NCBI RefSeq assembly: GCF_000346465.2
Contig: NC_034014.1
Span: 19,624,367-19,688,366 of the forward strand
DNA length: 64,000 nucleotides
Reading direction: 5' to 3'
Origin: Prunus persica
Taxonomy: Eukaryota; Streptophyta; Magnoliopsida; Rosales; Rosaceae
Shown: in pieces, positions 50,231 to 60,516 of the stretch
Position numbering within the stretch: the first letter of the stretch is position 1
Layout: each line of letters begins with the position of its first letter
Notes under the pieces: generated by a model
Seen by the model: the letters and a program-made list of their open reading frames with translations, nothing else
Database searches by the model: none
What the model was told of the DNA's origin: nothing
Translations under genes and position numbers: made by a program

Positions 50231-50507
50231 TATTAAGTTTAGCCAGCAGATCATGAAATTCATCTGCCTTGGGGACACAGAATCATCTATCATTAAATGA
50301 GGGCATGATACAAAGTGTGAATTGGCTTCAGAATACAAAGGGATCTTGTTAGTTTGATAGGGCTGATAATCTCACGAGCACATTCTGTACGGAAAAAAAG
50401 GAGAAACTAAAAAAACCACAAAAGGACTGATACATCTTGCAATTACAGGAAGGAATCTGATTTGTCCAATTAGTTAACTGACTTAAAGATCAATTGATAA
50501 GGACATT

Positions 50508-50894
50508 TCACCAGATTTTCAATATCTTTTCACCACCCTTGTTTTTTCTTGGGGGTGGAAACTTGTCCATGATTTCAACAGAATCATCACTCGAATCGTT
50601 ACTAGAATCATCACTCAAATCCCCATCTTCATTATCAGTTTCTTCCTTCGTAGGTACTATTTGCTCCCCATCATTGGTGCACTTTGGACGTTGTGCGTGA
50701 CAATCATTTGGAAGTTGGTGATCTGTGTCTTTTTGTGTTGATTTCCAGCAAAAGTACACCTTTATTTGATCTTGTCATGGACAACGGATATGTGTTGTAG
50801 TTAGAAGATTTTCTACAGCAAAGTTCAAAAATGCTTCCACCCCAAACTCATATGCCTTCGATCTTCTATCCGAGTGCATCCATGACTTATCCAT
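50508..50894 (-). pseudogene. TNP2-type transposase, N-terminal fragment
   Basis: From the ATG at 50894 the frame reads MDKSWMHSDRRSKAYEFGVE AFLNFAVENL, ending IRCP. This is the transposase-associated domain at the start of plant CACTA TNP2 proteins. A TGA stop follows at 50775-50777, where families usually continue with a Cys-rich motif. The same frame then runs on to 50508 with an acidic Asp/Ser tract (DLSDDSSNDSSDDSVE). The large catalytic domain is absent. A relic. Confidence 0.75.
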
Positions 50895-51132
50895 CTCCGA
50901 CACTATAACCTATTATCTATAATAAAGTGAAAATACAGGCAATGACCATCACTATAACAGATTATACAAAGATCTAATAGCAAGTAATACACAATAGAGA
51001 CGACGGGTTTTAAACAAAAACAGATGTATTTGGCATATATAGACGACAGATTTTCAACAGACGTCGTCTAATATAAGTAATACAAATGACGGTTTATGAA
51101 AAAAGCGTCGTGTATAAGTAATATAAGTAATA

Positions 51133-51672
51133 CATTTATCATGACGATAAATAACTACCGACGTGGTTAGAAGTTTCAAACGACTCAATAAAATAAAACA
51201 CCGACGTGGTTAGTTTATACGCTGTCATTTATTGAAAATCATAAAAACAAAATCCTGTTAAGGAGACTAACCCTGGATTGTAAGGCATCAGGAAAATCTG
51301 TTCACCGTCAGTCCTCTGAAGTCGAGCTGCTAGTTTCTCTCTTTGCTCTTACAATCAGTAAGATCCAATGACGGCTGCACAAAATTAATATAAAAACGAC
51401 GGTTATTTACAAAAACGACGTATTATAATATTTCACACGACGAAATAAAGTAGCAATCGACGACATTATACATTTATCATGACGATAAATAACTACCGAC
51501 GTGGTTAGAAGTTTCAAACGACTCAATAAAATAAAACACCGACGTGGTTAGTTTATACGCTGTCATTTATTGAAAATCATAAAAACAAAATCCTGTTAAG
51601 GAGACTAACCCTGGATTGTAAGGCATCAGGAAAATCTGTTCACCGTCAATCCTCTGAAGTCGAGCTGCTAGT
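51133..51672. repeat. ~202-bp direct duplication including part of an exon
   Basis: The segment starting CATTTATCATGACGATAAAT at 51133 is repeated from 51471 (offset 338 bp) through GTCGAGCTGCTAG, with only one substitution noticed (GTCCTC versus ATCCTC). It includes the 3' end of the Ulp1-region exon on the minus strand, so a partial second copy of that exon exists. Near identity indicates a recent event. Confidence 0.85.
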
Positions 51673-54600
51673 AGGCGTGATCTGTCAGCTATTGTGCCAG
51701 AGCTGGCACTAACTGTAGCAGGGTCGATAAAGCCAACCATGCTGCACATATTTGTTCGTTTCAAAACATCGTGTAAGTACCTAAATATATAAAATAATAT
51801 AAACAAGTCAGCACAAAAAAACACACGACGGTTATGTATAACAAAACGACGTATTATAAAATTTCACACGACGTACTGAAATAGACAATGACGTTATAAT
51901 ATATTTATCACGACGGTACATACTAACGACGTGGTTAGTTAGTTAAGACGACGCAATAAATAAACCAACGACGTATTATTTTAGAATGACAAACCTCATA
52001 TATACAAAAAAACACACGACGATTATGTATAACAAAACGACGTATTATAAAATTTCACACGACGTACTGAAATAGACAACGACGTTATAATATATTTATC
52101 ACGACGGTACATACTAACGACATGGTTAGTTAGTTAAGACGACGCAATAAATAAACCAACGACGTATTATTTTAGAATGACAAACCTCATATATACAGCA
52201 ATGACAGTGGCTCCTATTTCTTCCATGCCTGCAAATTGTGTAATATCTTCAGGCAGGAGGAAGGTATCACGCTCTAGACCAAACACCTCCTTATCAATTG
52301 TAAAGTGCAGGGTCTTATCCTGAGGCACGAGTGTCGTTTCCACATAACGACAAAGGGATTTTAAAGAAGATGGCGCCTCCATATTTGAATAATCAACAAC
52401 TTTAATAACCTGTTTAAAGAAATAAAAAAAATGACGTGGTAATTCAATAAAAACGACGGTTTAAGGAATAAAACGTCGTCTGAAAAGAATTTAAACGACG
52501 GTGAAGAAACCGTCGTGGTGAATAATTTATTACGTCTTAAAAAAAATTCCGCCGTCTAAGTTGTAAACAAACGACGGTTTAAAGAAAAATATCGACGTCT
52601 GGAATTTTGAAAAACAAATAAAAAAAGGCAAAGTTATGTGAACATACCTGGTCGTCATCTTCTTTCTCCTTTTCATCTTGTTTTTCTTCTTTCTTCTCTT
52701 CATCTATTACGTCGGGAATGACTAACTCCGTCGTCTAAAAACCACAAAGTTTTAAAAATAACGACGTTTAATGGCGTGTAAAACAAGTAAACTAAATACG
52801 ACGTGGTATTGAAATACAAACGACGGTTTACTTTTAAAATCGTCGTGGTATGTATTTCAAACGACGGTTTTATTAATAATAACGACGTCTAATGGTTTTA
52901 AAAAAACAGAGAATTCAAAGTTCAGATATGTTACCTTTTCTTCCTGATGTTTCCCATTTTTGGCAGTATCATCCTCAAAATGTAGGGATCTCACATCACC
53001 TCCAGAGCAGCTTGCTTTGTCAGACATTGGATTTTTGAGACTTTGGCTAATTCTGGGTTTAAGCATGCTTGGATCAAAATTGGGAATTAATTGGGAAAGC
53101 TGACTCAGAAGATGCTCCCTCTCAGCCTCTACCAATTGTTTCGTTCTAGCCTCCATCCTTAAAGCCTCTTCCCTTGCCTTAGCTTCCATCTTTTTAGTCT
53201 CTTCTTGAAGGAGAACTCTTAAACTGTCCTTCAAACGGTCGTCAAAGCTCACTCTCTGTGGTTTGGGTAAATTGAAATATTGCCTTGGTGAGATCCCAGC
53301 ACCTACTCCTCTCACTCTGCCTGGATACTCGGGGCTCAAAGCCATGGTCAGCACATCATTGCTGCCAGATACAGTGACTTTGCCTTCCGAGACTTGTTTT
53401 TGCAATTCATCCTAAAACAAAGATATATAAAAAAGTAAGAACAAAAACACACGACGGTTATTTATATACAAACGACGTATTATACAATTTCACACGACGC
53501 AATAACATATAAATCGACGTTATTATAATTTATCACGACGGTAGTTATACCGACGTGGTTAGTTTTTTAAAACGATGAAATGAATAAACCACCGACGTCT
53601 TATGCTTTATTTACAGATAACAGAGGGATGATTCAATATTCACACCTTTAACAACCTTGTTTAAAACATTTCGACGTAGTAATTCAATACAAACGACGCG
53701 AAAATGAACCGCCGACATCTTATGCTATAATTACAGAAAACAGAGTAGTGATTCCTGATTTAGACCTTTAACGACGATTTTTAAAAAATTTCGACGTGGT
53801 AATATCATTCACACGGCGCAAAATATAACATAAGACGTAATAAGAATTATTCACAGTTTAATAAAAATTTAAAACAGAGTGAGTAGGCTTACAATTAATT
53901 TTGCTTTCTCTGCCACCTTTGGATCCGGGATGTTACCATGTTTGTCCTGTCTAGCTCTCTTCCATAAGGTAGATCGATCAATTTCTACCCCAGGCATGGT
54001 TTCCTCCAATTGATCCTCCAAACCAGCATATCCTTTTCGAGACAATCGATGATTGTACTCAAGTTTCTCCCTAATCTGTGCATGTTGAGAATGCACAGAC
54101 TCAAAATCTTTGGATAACCTTGAAGCTACAAAGGCATCCCATTGTGCTTTCTCTATGAATTTATATGTTTCAGGGGGTTGCCTTAATCTCTCCCTGTCAT
54201 TGGTGTATGGAAGGATATAATGCCTCGTTAGTGTAGACTTGAAATCCTTCCATTTCTTGGCAGCAGAAGCTAACACAGAGTTCTTGCCCCCTTGACCTAC
54301 CACAAAAGCAATGTCAACTGCTTCCCAAATCTGCTCCTTTATATCCTTGGGGATTTGAGCTCATTTCATGTCCACAAGTGGAACTCTGGAGCGTGCCAAC
54401 ACACCAATGTAGGACTGCATCTCACTATGTGCTTGGCCAATTCCTTTCCCCCTTTTATTGTACTCAACAATTGGCCTCAGTTTCTGAAGTTTTCTCTTCA
54501 CAACACGAGGCATTGTGCTCATACCTCGACCAGACTTTGAATAATCAGAGATTGTTGTCGTGTTGGTTGGTTCTGTCTCAGCAGATGATGAAGCAAACTT

Positions 54601-54714
54601 CATCTTCTTCGAAGGCTTCACTTGAGGAGGTACCATTCCAAGCTCCTTACCTCCATTTTTCTTGGAGCCAGAATCCTTACTTTGGTCTTGGTGAGAAACC
54701 ATTTTTACAGACAA
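51610..54714 (-). pseudogene. CACTA-encoded Ptta/TNP1-like protein leading into a truncated Ulp1-type region
   Basis: Likely exons on the minus strand: 54714 to about 53880, 53411-52935, 52734-52648, 52409-52186 and 51780-51610, with GT-AG boundaries at those I could check. Exon 1 holds RVVKRKLQKLRPIVEYNKRG and SAAKKWKDFKSTLTRHYILP, the plant En/Spm-associated (Ptta) region. Exon 2 has PEYPGRVRGVGAGISPRQYF and a coiled coil. Exon 3 is a 29-codon Lys/Glu/Asp-rich piece. Exon 5 ends DGEQIFLMPYNPG, the start of a Ulp1/C48 cysteine-protease-like fold. The following catalytic His-Asp-Cys part was not found. In exon 1 an in-frame TGA separates VDMK from AQIPKDIKEQIWEAVD, probably a former Trp codon. 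Such genes are common in plant CACTA elements. Confidence 0.72.
51812..52197. repeat. 191-bp tandem duplication inside the CACTA element
   Basis: ACACACGACGGTTATGTATA at 51821 and its near copy at 52012 mark two head-to-tail units of about 191 bp. Each unit runs through AATGACAAACCTCATATATAC. The unit boundary touches the splice donor of the exon at 52186-52409, duplicating the donor region. Confidence 0.85.
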
Positions 54715-54759
54715 AACTGCAAGTGAAAATATTTCAGGAAAAGATTAAGAACACAAACG

Positions 54760-57700
54760 ACGGTTATTAATAAAATACGACGTATGATATGATTTTAAAC
54801 GACGCAATGAAATAATCTCAGACGTAATAAATGTTTAAAACCAAGGTAATTAAACAACGACGAAATAATTAACTATAAACGACGTGATAATTAACTATAA
54901 ACGACGAAATATTTATATAACGTCGTGGTATTGATGTTCACACGACGTCAGTAGTAATATACCGTCGTCTATATAAGGATCTGAAACCCTTCTTTCTTTC
55001 TCTGTGAATGTTTGATTGCAGATTTGATTTTTCTGAACCATGGTTTTTGTTTTCTAATTTGATAAAATACAAGGCCAAGAAAGAAAGTTTTGGAATCTTA
55101 TATAGACGACGGTATTTTAATATGACGTCGTGGTATTAACATTCACACGACGTAAAACAATAAGATACTGTCGTCTATATTAGATACCAACCTTACTTTC
55201 TTTTTCTTTATATTTTATCAAATTAGGGAAAAACAAAAACCATTGTTCAGAGAAATCAAACCTGCAATTAAACAAGCAAATAAAAAAAAGACTATAATTT
55301 TAAAAACAACTTTGTCAATTTTCAGACGACGCTAGAACGACTGACGAACCATCGTGGTCTACATATTTAACCACGTAAATAAGAAGCTACCGTCGTCTTA
55401 TTTAGTTGAGGTAGTTGTCTTCAAAGTTGGAAACTTTCCCTCTTTGTCTGTATATTTTATCGAACTTGGAAAGAAGTAAAATGATTTTGGCCAGAAAAAA
55501 TGTAAAAAGATTTTTCAAACAAAAAACGTATGAGCATGCAAAACAGCAACCAAAATAGTGAAAATGAAAGCTTACCTTTTGCGTGCAATGAAAGCAAGAG
55601 GAAGACGATCGATGTTTAAGTTCAGAGACGACGAAGAAGACGAGAGGAAGACGATGAGATACTCTGACAGTGCTCTGACAAGGAAAAAAGTCTAAAGTTT
55701 TCTCTGGGAGATTGAAATTTTTAATCGGGTTTGGAAACAGCGCATGTGTATGTCAGGTAGACGAAAAGTTGCTTACATATAAAACCATTTCAAAAAAATA
55801 ATACGGCGGTTACATATAACTTCGGACGTGGTAAATAAATACGACAGTAGTGTTGTAGGTACCGTCGTAGTAAACTCAAAAATTAAAGTACATAAGTAAT
55901 AACTCGCGTCATGGTAGATTATTTAACACGTCGTTTTTATTAATGTACCGACGTGGATTTCTCTAATATACGTCGGTAATACCGACGTTGATTTTACAAT
56001 TTAAACAGCGGTTTGTTTGTAAGGACCGCCGTTGGTTTTAAAAATTTATTCTATAAATTTGTCGCTTTCATTCATTTTCGGTTTACATTTAGGGTTCCAA
56101 GTTCTTCCTCTCTCAGTCTCTCACGTCTCAAAGACAATAATTTGGATGTCTTTCTCAAAGATAAATTGAGCTTACTCGCATCAAATATATGTCCACAAGA
56201 AGAAGCTTGTCAACTAGCCTTCTCACTTCCTTGATCAAGCCTGATAGGACACTTAGTGCTTCTGAATACTCCTTGCTTTCCATCAAAAGAGATGCAAGCC
56301 TGGCCTCCACTCGCTGTCGAAGGAAAGTTCGCTTCTCAGGGAAATCTGCTTGATTTTCTTGGCTAAGAAGATTCGTCAGATTTGTGATAGCCTCTTCCTT
56401 TATCCGTAGAGCTTCAGAAGAAGAAGATGGGTTTCAAGAATGCGATAAAGAATAGAAATGGCTTCAGATGGCCTCTAAAGCATGAGCAATCGAATCAGTA
56501 TTTGTTGGGAGATATGATGAAGACATTGTCAATGCTTTGAACTATACAAGTCCTGCAGAAAGATAAAGGACCAAACTGTTAAAGAAACTGAAACAACGGC
56601 GGTTTTCTGTTCTACCGTCGTCTATATTAAGGTAAGATGGCGGTAGATTTATAATTACCGACGTAGATTATTTTGTTAAACGTTGTTAAGTGTACTACAA
56701 CCGACGTGGATTTTATTTTTAAATTATAAATAGAGTTTTTTTTCCCGAATTCTTTCAGTTTTAGTTTTCAATTACAAAGCGTGATAAATAGATTTTTCTT
56801 TCCCGAGGAAATTTAAAATGAGGGAAATTAATGTTCTAGAATTTGTAAACTAACACGACGCAATATTACTAACCCGAGGAAATTATAAATAGATTTTGCT
56901 TTCCCGAATAAATTTTAAATTAATTCAGTTTGAAACAACGACGGTTTTTTGTTATGCCGTCGTTTTTAACTAACACGACGCAATATTTATTTTGCGACGT
57001 GGAATCTTTTCATTTAACGTCGTTAGGTTTAATATAACCGACGTGGATTTGAATTTTTAAATTATGAATAGAATTTTTTTTCCCGTGACCTTTCAGTTTA
57101 TTTTTCAATTACAGTGCGTTATAAATAGAGTTTTTTTTACCGGAGGAAATTTAAAATGAAGGAAATTAATGTTCTGGAATATGTAAAGTTTCTTTTTTGG
57201 ATGACAGATTTAAATAAAATAAGAATATAAAAACAACGACTGTTTTTGTATTACTGTCGTCATTTTTCGTCGTCTTAAGTGAGACTAAGACGACGTAATA
57301 TATTTGTTGAGCGACGTTGATTTGTTTTTTAAACGTCGTTAGGTATAATATAACCGTCGTTGAAAATTGTCTCTCTGATTGCAAATTTGCAACGACATTA
57401 GGTATAATATTTGTAGATACACAAACGCACACACATCATCAACTTCCAAAAAATTGTCTCTCTGATTGCAAATCTGTGTCATCTGTTAAGATTATGATGT
57501 GGAACAGAGTTCCATTTGGTAAGATTTCGTAACCCTTAGGATCTCAGACAAATCTGATTATGTCGGCGGTTTTCTATATAAACCGTCGTGGTTATTTCAA
57601 TTCTTGTCATTAAGTAGATCTACCGACGTAGGATAAGAAAATCAAAGAAAAAAATTGTTAACAAAAATTCTTATTAAGACGACGGTTTAAATTAAAGGTA

Positions 57701-58210
57701 CGACGTATAAAATGAATAAATACGACGTTAAATTTTATTGTACGATTTAAAGATAACGTCGTAGAACTATACGAGAATGACGTCGATATATTTATATTTT
57801 CCGTCGTTGTACATTAATTTAATACGGCGATATTTTGTATTTTAAAGCCGTGGATTTGTTTGTAATTATACGGCGTCTTATACGAAAACCTCGTCGTGTT
57901 ATTTTATGAGTAAAAACGGCGGTTTTTATTGAAATCGTCGTCTTTACTTTCTACGTCGGTCGATTCATAACTTCTGCCGTTCTTTGTTGACATTGATTTT
58001 ACACTGCGGAAATCTGTTTCAAATAGACGTCGGTTGTTTAATTAGGTACGTCGTTGTTTTTGAACAGCCATTTGAATCTCCATTTTTTAGTTGTCTAAAG
58101 TTGTATTACACGACGGTGTTTTTAGAACCGTCGTCTTTTTAAAAACCACGACGGTTTTCACTTAGACCGTCGTTGTTTTCTGGTCGTCTTTTTCACTTTT
58201 TGTAGTAGTG
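54760..58210. repeat. Right subterminal motif array of the CACTA element
   Basis: About 3.4 kb of AT-rich DNA with dense ACGACG/CGTCGT/CCGACGTGG motifs in both orientations. Examples are ACACGACGGTGTTTTTAGAA, CCGTCGTC, and CACGACGGTTTTCACTTAG followed by ACCGTCGT near 58110-58173. The frame at 56013-56234 has no recognisable transposase domain. The segment from about 56090 to 56560 has fewer motifs and may be captured or former gene sequence on the minus strand. Confidence 0.75.
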
Positions 58211-58977
58211 AATCATACTATGGAGATGCTGGAAAAGCATATATGAACTGGTGCTCAAATTTTGCTTTATCTCTTGACATTGGAGTTCCATGGATTATGT
58301 GCCAACAAAGTGATGCTCCCCAACCAATGATAAACACATGCAATGGCTGGTACTGTGATAATTTCAAACCAAATAATGACAACAGCCTTAAAATGTGGAT
58401 TGAGAATTGGACCGGCTGGTTCAAGAGCTGGGATGATAAAGACCACTTAGGACTGCTGAGGATCTTGCCTTCTCTGTTGCAAGGTTCTTCCAGACTGGAG
58501 GCACTTTCCAGAACTATTGCATAGTGGAACAAGCTTTGGTCGAATATCAGTTGCATACATTCCCACAACTTATGATTATGATGCTCCTTTTGATGAATAT
58601 GGTAACTTGAATCAACCAAAATAGGTCACTTGAAGCAACTTCATGAGATTCTGAAATCCATGGAGTATACTCTCACCCATGGCAATATTACCACCATCGA
58701 TTTTGGAAACTCTGTTTCAGCCGCTATGTATGCAACAAATGATTCAGCAAGCTACTTTTTTGGCAATGCAAATTCCACCACTGATCATACAATCACTTTC
58801 CAAGGAAACAAATACATTCATGTTTGGTCTGTTAGCATTAAGTTACTGCAAATAAACTTCATGGTATCATAGTGGGTTAGTCCATGTGTGAAAGTCCAAC
58901 AATCACACATGCTCTACGTTACTCAATATGTGTTGTCCACGTGTTAGACTTGAAAATTCGCCATACGTGCGGGGGTG

Positions 58978-59102
58978 TGTGAGAATGTGAAGGTAAAAGT
59001 CCTATATTGGAAAGTTGAGAAACCTAATAAAGGCTTATAAGGAGTTGGGCTAGGGTCCCCATTACCAATTGATTTTAGGGTGGAACCTCAACTTCCTTCA
59101 AC
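58978..59102 (+). mobile_element. Degenerate LTR-like fragment
   Basis: GAGAATGTGAAGG, AAAGGCTTATAAGGAGTTGG, ACCAATTGATTTTAGGGTGG and AACCTCAACTTCCTT match, in order, the fragment at 18586-18692 and the 5' style of plant Copia LTRs. It lies directly after the last recognisable beta-galactosidase sequence. Confidence 0.5.
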
Positions 59103-59210
59103 TATACTGTCCACTTTGGTATCAAAAGGATAGAACTCCCCAAAAATATGAAGACATTTGATTTATTAATTATAGAGTGGATTCAAATTCATTACAATTT
59201 ACAAGCCATT

Positions 59211-59290
59211 GGGTTCGCCCAAGTGGTGAGGGAGAGAAGGTTATCATGTTAGACTTAAACATCTAGGATTCAATTCCCTCCAATGTATAA
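59211..59290 (+). mobile_element. Possible SINE remnant
   Basis: GGGTTCGCCCAAGTGGTGAG resembles a Pol III A box, and GGATTCAATTCCCTCC about 45 bp on resembles a B box. No poly-A tail or target duplication was confirmed. Confidence 0.4.
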
Positions 59291-59785
59291 GCAATTAAAT
59301 ATTACTTTTCAAGTACTTCCCATTAGTACACGTAGGTGCCTAAAATGCCTAGTAGTCAAGCTTAGCATGACTGCCTTCAACAGTGGATATCTACTGCAAG
59401 ATGTCAGCATCCAAATACCAAAGAGTAACGTGTGACCTCATAAGGCTAAGCCTTCAAACAAAAGAAGGTTAATGAGCAAAGCAAATAGGACCCATCTTCA
59501 CGAGAACAACATTTCACCTTCAAAGAATAGTCTGCCATCAGTTTCCCTCTGTGAACCTGAAGTGTACGGAAGATAGTTTCCCATTTGATTTTTATGTTCT
59601 TCCCGTGATCTCATATAAAGTATATGAAACTGGTACGGCTCTTTGTGATGATGAGAATTGGGAGCATATATAAACTCATTGTCAGGCAAGTGATCAGCTC
59701 ATTATCGATCAAACCAATTGAAGCTAGCATTTACGAAGCTTTCTCTCTATCGTATATATATTTTGTTAGAGCCTGCAGAAAAATC

Positions 59786-60010
59786 ATGTCAGTTTCATTA
59801 GAAGCTTTAGCAATGGCTGGTACAGACTACCGTTCAATTGCTATGACTGTGGAAGAATGGGAGCGCTGCGACTTGGAGCTGTCTCCTCCACATTTACTAG
59901 CGGAAGATGAAGAAGAAAAAGATGAGAGACAATTCGAGGAACAAGTAATGGGAAAAGAAACTAAGAAAGGAAGAGAAGGAGGAAATTTCCCAACGCCCAT
60001 TTCCTGCTGA
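59786..60010 (+). CDS. Small protein of unknown function, copy 2 (74 aa)
   Basis: Frame MSVSLEALAMAGTDYRSIAM, TVEEWERCDLELSPPHLLAE, then a Lys/Glu-rich tail (DEEEKDERQFEEQ...) ending GGNFPTPISC. The upstream in-frame ATG at 59624 would add 54 residues with no counterpart in copy 1, so I start at 59786, which aligns with the copy 1 start. Shared with copy 1: EALAMAG-x-DY, EEWE, PP-x-LLA. The tail is charged and probably disordered. Function unknown. The 12-kb separation from copy 1 is mostly due to the CACTA insertion; without it the two would be about 3 kb apart. Confidence 0.68.
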   Translation: MSVSLEALAMAGTDYRSIAMTVEEWERCDLELSPPHLLAEDEEEKDERQFEEQVMGKETKKGREGGNFPTPISC

Positions 60011-60516
60011 TCCAGCACTCAGAAGATTTTAATCTCCCTTGTTAGGATGATATATCGAATTTCAGCCTGGTTTCGCTACAGATCAACGAGAAATTATGAC
60101 AGCTGCCCCAGGGAGTTGCAATCTTGTACTATTTCACATACATACATACTGTTGCTATGCGTCTGTTGTTGATGTCCAAATATCCTCTGAGTCTTGTACA
60201 ATGCATGGTTATAATTCCTGCACTACAGCACCTTATTTTTGGGACATAAACTGATTTCATTAGAAGCCCCAACATAGGAGCACAAAGAAACAGTAGTCAT
60301 AAAGAGAAACAAAATGACCATAATAACCGATAGAGAAGCAACTAGACCTCAGAGGCAAGGCCAGACCCAGCTTCTATACCGGACAAAAGCCATACATTAA
60401 CTTGGAGTGGATGATAGGCCATCAGAAACAAGGAGGGAGGTGGCCTGTTCGCCCAACTTTGCAGAACCAATCGAAGCTGCAGCACGAGCAGCTCGATTCT
60501 TCTCACGGAGGATCCA
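60011..60516. other. 3' flank of small-gene copy 2; possible LINE scrap
   Basis: After the small gene comes an AT-rich probable 3' UTR. On the minus strand, 60342-60516 reads WILREKNRAARAAASIG-like codons, loosely like the RNase H tail of plant LINE-derived proteins. It is too short to be sure. Confidence 0.35.

Larger units (their letters stand above)
49299..58210 (-). mobile_element. CACTA (En/Spm) DNA transposon, 8,912 bp
   Basis: Both ends read CACTACTACAAAAA inward. The inverted ends match at 25 of 28 positions, both closing with AAAAAGACGAC. The target duplication is AAT (49296-49298 and 58211-58213), the 3 bp expected for CACTA elements. Genes lie on the minus strand: an Ptta/TNP1-like gene fused toward a Ulp1-like region (51610-54714) and a TNP2 N-terminal fragment (50508-50894). 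The TNP2 catalytic transposase core was not found, and the coding frames carry stops. It is therefore probably non-autonomous. Non-coding DNA is filled with ACGACG/CGTCGT motifs. Insertion is into a beta-galactosidase pseudogene exon. Confidence 0.95.
48990..58875 (+). pseudogene. Beta-galactosidase (GH35) pseudogene, split by a CACTA transposon
   Basis: Left part 48990-49298: RWYDFTGNLDLVRFLK, then after a frameshift [52 protein letters not shown]. Right part 58211-58875: [60 protein letters not shown], [36 protein letters not shown]. These are ordered blocks of plant GH35 enzymes, including the acid/base Glu (IENE) and nucleophile Glu (IENW). Decay is clear: a frameshift before RIGPY, another after DKDHLG, and a stop after NLNQPK. 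The N-terminal and C-terminal domains are absent. Removing the element and one AAT copy rejoins GNVQ and SYYGDAG in frame, so the transposon entered an exon. Functional relatives cleave beta-galactosyl residues of cell-wall polymers. Confidence 0.9.

Noticed and set aside
59624..60010. Longer 128-codon version of small-gene copy 2
   Set aside because: The extra N-terminal 54 residues have no counterpart in copy 1; the start at 59786 aligns with it.
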